The position numbers and the translations under genes are program-made. A stretch of 12,830 nucleotides of DNA from Syntrophomonadaceae bacterium (GTDB taxonomy: Bacteria; Bacillota; Dethiobacteria; DTU022; UBA8154). The notes beneath the pieces are model-generated. The model was not told where the DNA came from and searched no databases. It saw only the letters and a program-made list of their open reading frames with translations. The stretch is taken from positions 1 through 12,830 of the forward strand of contig PWWY01000238.1 of NCBI GenBank assembly GCA_003561325.1, in the 5' to 3' direction. How positions within the stretch are numbered: position 1 is the first letter of the stretch; every line of letters starts with the position of its first letter. This document shows, piece by piece, positions 6,903 through 12,057 of the stretch.

Positions 6903-7780
6903 TAAAGGAGCTGCAGAACAGGTTGAAGCTGGATGGGAAAACCAGAGTTTTTGGCCTTTTCGGGGACCCGGTGGAGCACTCGCTCTCTCCACTGCTGCAA
7001 AATGCCGGGTTCATCTCGTTGGGTTTAAATTACTGCTACCTGCCCTTTAGGGTCAGCCCGGAAAAGCTCCAAGATGCCGTGCGGGCGCTGCCTGCCCTGA
7101 ACATTTCGGGAATCAATGTGACGGCACCCCACAAAGAGACCATTTTCCCCCTCCTGGATGAACACTCGGAGGAAGCGCTTTTTCTCAAAGCCGTGAATAC
7201 AGTGCGCAATGAAAACGGTAGATTAAAGGGTTACAACACGGATGTTTTCGGTTTTTCTTTTTTAATGGAAAGAAAGATGCAGCGTAAAAAGGAACCGGAA
7301 ACGGTCACCTTGCTGGGAGCAGGGGGGGCGGCAAAAGCCGTGGCTTTTTCCCTGTCTTATTTCCCCCTAAAAGAACTGATCATCGCCAATCGCACCGGGC
7401 GGAAAGCCCGGGAGCTGGCGGAGCTGTTAAGCAGCGAGCAGCGACTCTCCAGGGAAAACGTGCACGTTATTCCCCTGGACGAGACCGCGCTTCACGCTGC
7501 CATGAAGCGTTCTACGATCATCGTTCATGCCCTGAGCAGCGACCCTTTTGCGTGGAGCCAATTCTCCGGGGAGTGGCTTTCTTCTGACTGCACCGCCATT
7601 GACCTGCGATATTCCCCCCGGACCACGCCTTTCCTGGATTGGGCCAGGAGCCAGGGCACAGCGGGAATTAACGGGCTGGATATGCTTCACGGACAAGGCC
7701 TCCAGGCTTTTGAAATCTTTACCGGGAAAGAGGCTCCTGTACTTGAGATGGAAAGAGCCCTTTTGACTGCCGTGAAGTAG
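6887..7780 (+). CDS. aroE: Shikimate dehydrogenase (NADP+)
   Basis: AroE reduces 3-dehydroshikimate to shikimate with NADPH in aromatic amino acid synthesis. Seen in 297 aa: the substrate site HSLSP (31–35), INVTAPHKE with catalytic Lys83, Asn104 in AVNTV, catalytic Asp119 in YNTDVFGF, the nucleotide loop LGAGGAAKA (143–151), ANRTGRKA (167–174), and HGQGLQAFEIFTG (268–280). The usual N-A-T-x-x-G nicotinamide loop reads HALSSD here (214–219), an unusual change. Two starts are possible. ATG 6887 overlaps yqeG by 16 bp and has no clear ribosome binding site. TTG 6923 has AAAGGAG 12 nt upstream and gives an N-terminus (MKLDGKTRVFGLFGDP) closer to other AroE proteins. The longer ORF is reported, but TTG 6923 may well be correct. 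Probably co-transcribed with yqeG. Confidence 0.92.
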   Translation: MPGKVIKELQNRLKLDGKTRVFGLFGDPVEHSLSPLLQNAGFISLGLNYCYLPFRVSPEKLQDAVRALPALNISGINVTAPHKETIFPLLDEHSEEALFLKAVNTVRNENGRLKGYNTDVFGFSFLMERKMQRKKEPETVTLLGAGGAAKAVAFSLSYFPLKELIIANRTGRKARELAELLSSEQRLSRENVHVIPLDETALHAAMKRSTIIVHALSSDPFAWSQFSGEWLSSDCTAIDLRYSPRTTPFLDWARSQGTAGINGLDMLHGQGLQAFEIFTGKEAPVLEMERALLTAVK

Positions 7781-7796
7781 AACCGGGTTTCCTGTC

Positions 7797-7838
7797 GGCA
7801 ATCGTGAGATCCCGGGGATAAGGGGCCTGCCTTTTTTT
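7797..7838 (+). terminator. Possible intrinsic terminator after aroE
   Basis: A GC-rich stretch with short nested complementarities (GGCA 7797–7800 with TGCC 7828–7831; an inner ATCC/GGAT) runs directly into seven T (7832–7838). No single long stem is visible, so strength is uncertain. Its place between aroE and the pilus cluster makes sense for a transcript end. Confidence 0.38.
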
Positions 7839-7846
7839 ATGTACCT

Positions 7847-7855
7847 TGCTATAAG
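7847..7855 (+). promoter_or_regulatory. Possible extended -10 promoter of the pilus cluster
   Basis: TGC followed by TATAAG (7850–7855), the same TGCTATAA core as the yqeG promoter. No -35 is visible. The implied start near 7862 gives a ~73-nt leader for gspE. Within that leader GAGGAG (7870–7875) precedes a two-codon ATG-GTG-TAG frame at 7881. Confidence 0.42.
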
Positions 7856-7934
7856 CCGGTTGTGAAGAACGAGGAGCAGCGATGGTGTAGAAGGCGATTG
7901 AGGCTGAAACGATGATCGTGGGGAAGGGTTGCCG

Positions 7935-9227
7935 ATGAAAGGAAGAATGAACAGCGCCGGGAGTTTTCTGCAAGGCCACCCTGGAAACCCGGGGGAGCAC
8001 GCCGGGCTCTCACCCCTCGGCGCCGGGGAAGCGGATCCAGGCGAGACAGCAGCCGGCTTTGAGGCATCGGTGGTGCAGTGGGTTAACGCCTTAATTGATG
8101 CCGGGGTTCACCACGATGCCAGCGATATTCACCTCGAACCCTGTGCGGACAAACTCCTGGTTCGGCATCGCATTGACGGCACCCTGAGGGATTTGCCTTC
8201 ATGCAGCAAAGAGGTGATGGCGCAGGTGATTTCCCGGGTGAAGATCATGGCGGGAATGGATATCGCTGAAAGAAGGATGCCGCAAGATGGGAGCATCCAC
8301 GCCGAGATTGCAGATAAAACCATACATATACGGGTCTCTTCGCTCCCCACGATTCATGGAGAGAAACTGGTTTTGCGGGTGCTCAATCCGGAAAAAGTTG
8401 TTCGCCCTCTGGAGGCACTGGGCTTTAACCCGCTTAACCTGGAGCGCTATTATCGTTTTTTAGACAACCCATACGGCATGGTCCTGGTGACCGGCCCCAC
8501 GGGATGCGGTAAGACGACCACGCTGTATTCAACGCTGCAGTACTTAAATAGTCCAGAAAAGAACATTTTAACCGTGGAAAATCCCGTGGAATATCGCCTC
8601 GAGCGAATCAACCAGGTCCAGGTTAACTCCAGGATCGGATTAACCTTCGCCGCGACCCTTCGCGCGGCGTTGAGGCAGGACCCCGATATCATCATGGTGG
8701 GAGAAGTCCGGGATGTGGAAACAGCGGAAATTGTGACGCGGGCAGCCTTGACCGGGCACCTGGTTTTTTCAACACTTCATACAAATGACGCGGTTCGTTC
8801 CATCACTCGCCTGCTCGACATGGATGTCAAGCCCTATCTATTAACAGCTTCCTTGATAGGAATTGTCTCGCAGCGTTTGGTGCGCCTGATCTGCGCTCAT
8901 TGTCGGGATAGTTACGAGCCTTCATCTACGGAGCTGGCCATGATTGAGGCAAGCTGCCCCGGGGAGGAAATCATGCGGCTTTATCAAGGGAAAGGCTGCG
9001 AGGCCTGCAGCGGCACGGGATTTAGGGGAAGAACGGCCATTCACGAAATCATGCCTGTGGATGAAGAAATGCGCCACATGATTCGGAGTTCTTCGAATAC
9101 GGATACGATCCGCAAAAGTGCTGTAGCGAAAGGGATGATCCCCTTCATCCAGGACGGGATCAGGCGGAGCAAGGAGGGGGTGACGACGTTAGATGAAGTC
9201 ATGCGTGTGGCCTACTCGGCGTTTTAG
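7935..9227 (+). CDS. GspE/PilB family assembly ATPase (short form)
   Basis: Hexameric ATPase that powers pilin polymerisation on the cytoplasmic side of a type IV pilus or type II secretion machine. From ATG 7935 it is 430 aa. Residues 1–~43 are a Gly/Pro-rich linker, followed by the second N-terminal domain (VNALIDAGVHHDASDIHLEP) and the ATPase core. Visible are Walker A GPTGCGKTTT (187–196, Cys191 where Ser is usual), the Asp-rich region after it, Walker B DPDIIMVGEVRD (Glu257), the His box TGHLVFSTLHTND (273–285), and a zinc tetracysteine C320/C323…C355/C358. The N1/MshEN domain of typical ~550-aa PilB is absent, so the size is nearer to ComGA-like ATPases. AAGGG 6 nt before ATG 7935 supports that start over TTG 7929. 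It is the first gene of the pilus cluster. Confidence 0.93.
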   Translation: MKGRMNSAGSFLQGHPGNPGEHAGLSPLGAGEADPGETAAGFEASVVQWVNALIDAGVHHDASDIHLEPCADKLLVRHRIDGTLRDLPSCSKEVMAQVISRVKIMAGMDIAERRMPQDGSIHAEIADKTIHIRVSSLPTIHGEKLVLRVLNPEKVVRPLEALGFNPLNLERYYRFLDNPYGMVLVTGPTGCGKTTTLYSTLQYLNSPEKNILTVENPVEYRLERINQVQVNSRIGLTFAATLRAALRQDPDIIMVGEVRDVETAEIVTRAALTGHLVFSTLHTNDAVRSITRLLDMDVKPYLLTASLIGIVSQRLVRLICAHCRDSYEPSSTELAMIEASCPGEEIMRLYQGKGCEACSGTGFRGRTAIHEIMPVDEEMRHMIRSSSNTDTIRKSAVAKGMIPFIQDGIRRSKEGVTTLDEVMRVAYSAF

Positions 9228-9300
9228 CAGCGCCGTCTCCAGCCCGGGACAGGAGAACCGGATGCCACAGGTACTTTCCAGGTCCCTGTCGCTGTCCGAT

Positions 9301-9444
9301 GATCTTCCAGGGTAGAAGACTGCCGGGATGATCAGAATGACAAGAATCATGATCATGATATAGAGATGATCACGATCTCGATCAAAAAAATTATTAGATC
9401 ATTGCTCCCTGATGGAAACGACCAGGCAGGAAATGCCGGGGATC
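9301..9444. repeat. Cluster of eight GATC sites with palindromes
   Basis: GATC occurs at 9301, 9330, 9351, 9368, 9374, 9380, 9397 and 9441, eight times in 144 bp, against about one expected per 256 bp in random sequence. A perfect 14-bp palindrome (9346–9359, ATCATGATCATGAT) and a GAGAT…ATCTC dyad (9363–9379) lie inside. Function unknown. Confidence 0.7.
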
Positions 9445-9530
9445 GGTCGAATACTAATGGGAGTTCCAGTGCAGCACCCTCTCACTTCGCCGGCGCCGAC
9501 GATTCCTCGCAAATGCATGCTGCAGGCAAG

Positions 9531-9590
9531 GCAAGTTATTCTGTTCAAGCAAAGGATTTAACCGGGACCTACCCAAGGAACCACTCCAGG
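9531..9590 (+). pseudogene. Probable out-of-frame N-terminus of GspF
   Basis: In the frame of codons starting at 9531 the sequence reads ASYSVQAKDLTGTYP, which matches the usual GspF/PilC opening (F-x-Y-x-A-x-D-x-x-G). The gspF frame continues one base earlier, with EPLQEANV, where the family has its G-x-L-E-A segment. Loss of one base, for example in the CCC run at 9572–9574, would explain the split. Against it: the reconstructed N-terminal domain would be about 15 residues longer than usual, and no ribosome binding site is evident before ATG 9513. Confidence 0.4.
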
Positions 9591-9593
9591 AGG
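9588..9593 (+). promoter_or_regulatory. Ribosome binding site for the gspF ORF
   Basis: AGGAGG, 5 nt before GTG 9599. It supports real translation initiation here, although the same bases could be codons of an upstream extension (Gln-Glu-Ala). Confidence 0.6.
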
Positions 9594-9598
9594 CAAAC

Positions 9599-10741
9599 GT
9601 GCTCGAGTCTCGAGGGAAGCAGCAATCCTCCCACAATACGGCAGGCAGGGTTATCAGCAAATGGAAAAAGATAGGTTATACACCCATCTTTTTACCCCTG
9701 TTCCGGCCTCGCTTGAAATCCAGCCAGTTAATGGATATTTCCACCCGGCTCGCAGCCATGACGGAAGCCGGCTTGCCTGTGACGGCAAGTTTGCGGTTTG
9801 TCAGCCATGAAGCACGCGGTCATGGGCTGAAAAAAGTACTGGAAACCATTGCTGCGCAAGTGGAAGCGGGTATATCCCTTTCCGCCGCTTTCAGGCAGCA
9901 AAATCACGTTTTCCCCACGATCTTCATTCGCATGATCCAGGCAGGAGAAAACAGCGGGAAACTGGACGTGGCCCTGCAGCGGTTAAGCGTGCACTTTGAA
10001 AAACAGCATAACTTGGAGCAAAATATCAAGTCGGCCACCGCCTATCCCAAGATCATTGCCGGTGTCCTGGTCCTGGTGGTACTTTTTCTTTTTTCCTTTG
10101 TTGTGCCCCGCTTTGAAAGCGTATTTTTTGGCATGGGAGCTGAACTGCCCCTGTTGACCCGGACGGTTCTTTTTCTGGGCCAAATCGGGGCAGATCATTG
10201 GCACCTTTTCATCCTTTCTTTGATCCTGCTGTTTCTCGCGTACCGCCTGGCCTTGAAAACAGAAAAGGGCATATACGCGAAAGATCGCCTTTTCTTTTTC
10301 ATCCCTTACGTCAACGGATTCTACCGCAAGACCCTCATGGCCAAGTTTTGCCGAACCCTGGGGACCATGTTAAGCAGTGGGGTGGATCTGCTGCTGGCCC
10401 TGGAACTTGCCGGCCAGGTGACAGACAACAGGGAATTTGAAATGAAAATTGCGCAGAGCAAAAAATGGATCGTACAGGGATCCAGTGTCGCCGATGCCCT
10501 TGCCCGGACAGACTGTTTTCCACCCATGGTGCTTGGCCTGGTGCATACAGGAGAACAAACCGGGACCCTGGAAACGCTGCTGGGAAAATCGGCCTCCTTT
10601 TATGAGCAAGACGTGGAACATACGTTGAACCGCTTGGGTACTATCCTGGAGCCGGCCTTAATTCTGTTTATGGCGATCATCGTCGGTCTTGTTGTCATTT
10701 CCGTGCTTCTACCCATGTTTGAATTATTTACATATATATAA
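9599..10741 (+). CDS. GspF/PilC family inner-membrane platform protein
   Basis: Polytopic membrane protein that forms the base of the pilus or type II secretion assembly machine, together with the GspE ATPase. 380 aa from GTG 9599. Two T2SSF repeats are visible. The first is about residues 43–165 (SQLMDISTRLAAMTEAGLPV, then the GENSGKL turn at 116–122). The second is about 247–370 (MAKFCRTLGTMLSSGVDLLLAL, TGEQTGTL at 317–324). Transmembrane segments lie near 152–170, 202–218 and 352–373, with the family ending EPALILFMAIIVGLVVISVLLPMF. The protein is shorter than the usual ~400 aa at the N-terminus. The small N-terminal domain is represented only by VISKWKKIGYTPIFL, and its first half appears upstream in another frame. 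Otherwise intact. Confidence 0.93.
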   Translation: MLESRGKQQSSHNTAGRVISKWKKIGYTPIFLPLFRPRLKSSQLMDISTRLAAMTEAGLPVTASLRFVSHEARGHGLKKVLETIAAQVEAGISLSAAFRQQNHVFPTIFIRMIQAGENSGKLDVALQRLSVHFEKQHNLEQNIKSATAYPKIIAGVLVLVVLFLFSFVVPRFESVFFGMGAELPLLTRTVLFLGQIGADHWHLFILSLILLFLAYRLALKTEKGIYAKDRLFFFIPYVNGFYRKTLMAKFCRTLGTMLSSGVDLLLALELAGQVTDNREFEMKIAQSKKWIVQGSSVADALARTDCFPPMVLGLVHTGEQTGTLETLLGKSASFYEQDVEHTLNRLGTILEPALILFMAIIVGLVVISVLLPMFELFTYI

Positions 10742-10779
10742 ATAAATCAGGTGATCAAGCTTGCTCAGGAATAAAGCCT

Positions 10780-10961
10780 TTTTCCCCGCTTGCCTCGACT
10801 CACTGGATTTGCGCCAAAATTTGTTGCGGTGCTCGGGGTTTCAGGCAACCCCAAAACCCCCTCGCTACGCTCGCTCAAACAGATTGAGGCGGCTTTGCTG
10901 AAACCCCTGTGCGCCTTCTCATCAAGGCAAATCCTATGTTCGTCGAGGCAAGGGGGGAAAA
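10780..10961. repeat. MITE-like or REP-like palindromic element with terminal inverted repeats
   Basis: The ends 10780–10799 and 10942–10961 are inverted repeats with 19 of 20 bases matching (core CTTGCCTCGAC against GTCGAGGCAAG). Two inner pairs fall in nested order: GGATTTGC (10805–10812) with GCAAATCC (10927–10934), and GGGGTTTCAG (10835–10844) with CTGAAACCCC (10898–10907), both perfect. The centre holds CTCGCTACGCTCGCTC (10861–10876), which is itself partly palindromic. The element has no transposase, as expected for a MITE or an intergenic hairpin repeat. It could form a long hairpin in the transcript between gspF and the prepilins. Copy number elsewhere is unknown. Confidence 0.75.
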
Positions 10962-10974
10962 CAGCTGTGATCAC

Positions 10975-10993
10975 TGACTAAAATTGATAGTCA
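10975..10993 (+). promoter_or_regulatory. Dyad in the prepilin leader
   Basis: TGACTA (10975–10980) and TAGTCA (10988–10993) form a perfect 6-bp dyad with a 7-nt AT-rich centre. It could be an operator or a small hairpin. No adjacent convincing promoter was found. Confidence 0.3.
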
Positions 10994-11045
10994 TATCAAA
11001 ATAAAAGCGAAGTAAAGCCCGGTCTCTCTATTATGATGGCAAGTT

Positions 11046-11079
11046 CGAGCATCGGTTTCCCCATGCTTGTCGCAGGAGG
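11046..11079 (+). promoter_or_regulatory. Hairpin and ribosome binding site before the first prepilin
   Basis: CGAGCAT (11046–11052) can pair with ATGCTTG (11063–11069) over a 10-nt loop, with one G-U pair. AGGAGG (11074–11079) follows directly and lies 5 nt before ATG 11085. This decides that start over the in-frame TTG at 11067, which lies within the hairpin. Confidence 0.5.
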
Positions 11080-11084
11080 CACTG

Positions 11085-11561
11085 ATGAAGGGAAAGATGA
11101 AAAAGCTATTTCTGCTGCCCCATGATTGTCAACGGGGGTTTTCACTCATGGAAGTTGTCATCGCCCTGGCCCTGCTGGGATTGGTGAGCATTTCTTTGCT
11201 GTCGCTGCTGCTGAACAGCTACGCGTATCGCGGCGTAAACGCGAAGAAAACCCAGCTGGTGGGGTTGGCCCAGGAGCAGATGGAAAGCATTCGAGCCATG
11301 TCTTATGATGAGCTTTGGGAGTATGCCTGCAGTATAAACCCAAATTTTTCTCGCCCCGGGGAGATCGCCCGGGTCTGCTCTGAACCCGTGCCGGGTTATG
11401 AGGGTATGTTCCGCTCCCTGCAGCTTGAAGCGCAGTCCTTGCAGGTTGCCGGCCATCCTGTTGATGTCCTGAAAATCACCGTGGAAGCCCATTACCGCAG
11501 CCAGGGCTCCTCCGCACGGTCCGTTGTGTTCAATTCTCTCCTGAAGGATGACGAAAGTTGA
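11085..11561 (+). CDS. PilV/GspI-like type IV prepilin (minor pilin)
   Basis: A 158-aa secreted and membrane-inserted minor pilin. The class III signal is clear: an 18-residue basic leader ending QRG, then FSLMEVVIALALLGL. The prepilin peptidase would cut after Gly18 and methylate Phe19, and Glu23 is the conserved +5 glutamate. The hydrophobic N-helix covers about 19–44. The region after it (KKTQLVGLAQEQMESIRAMSYDEL) matches PilV-like minor pilins. Two cysteines (82 and 98) could form a disulfide. Start ATG 11085 has AGGAGG 5 nt upstream. The stop overlaps the start of the next prepilin (TTGA), showing translational coupling. Assignment to the minor-pilin class is firm; the precise name is by resemblance. 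Confidence 0.9.
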   Translation: MKGKMKKLFLLPHDCQRGFSLMEVVIALALLGLVSISLLSLLLNSYAYRGVNAKKTQLVGLAQEQMESIRAMSYDELWEYACSINPNFSRPGEIARVCSEPVPGYEGMFRSLQLEAQSLQVAGHPVDVLKITVEAHYRSQGSSARSVVFNSLLKDDES

Positions 11562-12022
11562 AGGTTTCCACCCTGCAGTATAACCGCAAAGGGTTTACCC
11601 TGTTGGAGTGCGTCCTTGCAGTGGCCATCATGAGCCTCATCTTCATCGTCGCCTATTCCTTGTTTATTTTTGGCATTCGCACGTATGAAGCCGGCAGGCA
11701 AAAAGTTGATGTGCAGCAGAATGTGCGCATCGCCGCGGATTTTATTTTCCGGGAAGTTCGTTATGCCCAGACCCTGGAAGTTCCCAGCCCGACGGAAATC
11801 CGCTTCACTTTCCCCGGGGATGACAATCTTTATGCCATCAGGCTGAAAGGTGAGGAGATCGTCTTGCTCACCAACTTCGTGGAAAACAAGATCGCCTACC
11901 AGATCAAAGACCTGCAGTTTTCTTTTTGTGCCCGGCGCGGTATTGTAGGTTACCATATTCTTGGGGGACAAGACGATGATCATTATGCCCTGCAGGGGGC
12001 TTTCCAGGTGCGAAACCTGTAG
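11558..12022 (+). CDS. PilW/GspJ-like type IV prepilin (minor pilin)
   Basis: A 154-aa prepilin. Leader MKVSTLQYNRKG, cleavage after Gly12, mature protein starting FTLLECVLAV with Glu17 at position +5. The hydrophobic helix runs to about residue 40, followed by the PilW-like pattern RQKVDVQQNVRIAADFIFREVRYA (47–70) and a beta-rich end closing VRNL, typical of this group. TTG start at 11558 overlaps the previous stop (TTGA), with AAGGA (11544–11548) 9 nt upstream. It would sit with the PilV-like and PilX-like proteins in the tip-initiating pseudopilin complex; this is inferred from the gene order V–W–X. Confidence 0.9.
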   Translation: MKVSTLQYNRKGFTLLECVLAVAIMSLIFIVAYSLFIFGIRTYEAGRQKVDVQQNVRIAADFIFREVRYAQTLEVPSPTEIRFTFPGDDNLYAIRLKGEEIVLLTNFVENKIAYQIKDLQFSFCARRGIVGYHILGGQDDDHYALQGAFQVRNL

Positions 12023-12057
12023 CAAGGGGGGGGAACCAGTCGCGGTACTTATCTGAG

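Larger units (their letters stand above)
9228..9598 (+). other. Gap between gspE and gspF: no convincing intact gene
   Basis: 371 bp. The region contains a 17-codon micro-ORF with a good ribosome binding site (AGGAG 9251–9255, ATG 9262, stop at 9315). It also has a GATC-rich dyad region (9301–9444) and, from about 9531, a stretch in a different frame that resembles the GspF N-terminus. An ORF beginning at ATG 9366 crosses the region and overlaps gspF by 76 bp; its first 50 residues resemble nothing recognised. In related clusters a pilT gene often stands here, and none is present. Confidence 0.6.
10742..11084 (+). other. Gap between gspF and the first prepilin: palindromic element plus leader
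   Basis: 343 bp with no convincing gene. About 180 bp is a palindromic repeat element (10780–10961), and the remainder is an AT-rich leader with two dyads before the prepilin start. Short ORFs that cross the palindrome on both strands reflect its symmetry. A direct repeat GTGATCA stands on either side of the element at 10751–10757 and 10967–10973. Confidence 0.7.

Noticed and set aside
9366..9674. 102-aa ORF between gspE and gspF
   Set aside because: No ribosome binding site, a low-complexity polar sequence, and a 76-bp overlap with gspF. Only the part around 9531–9572 is meaningful, as a probable out-of-frame GspF N-terminus.
10759..10783. Terminator after gspF (GCTT…AAGC followed by T5)
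   Set aside because: The stem is only four base pairs and the T run belongs to the left inverted repeat of the palindromic element.
10790..10981. ORFs on both strands over the palindromic element (63 aa plus, 69 aa minus)
   Set aside because: They are translations of an inverted-repeat element, lack ribosome binding sites and show no protein motifs. Similar ORFs would appear wherever the repeat occurs.
11036..11052. Sigma-54-like site (TGGCA … GC)
   Set aside because: The GG to GC distance is one base short and the -12 box matches poorly.
10995..11062. Possible c-di-GMP-I (GEMM) riboswitch before the minor pilins
   Set aside because: AAAGCC…GG.CT and GGTTTCC fragments recall the motif, and the context would suit it. 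However, the required hairpin with a GNRA loop before AAAGCC is missing and the pairings do not form.
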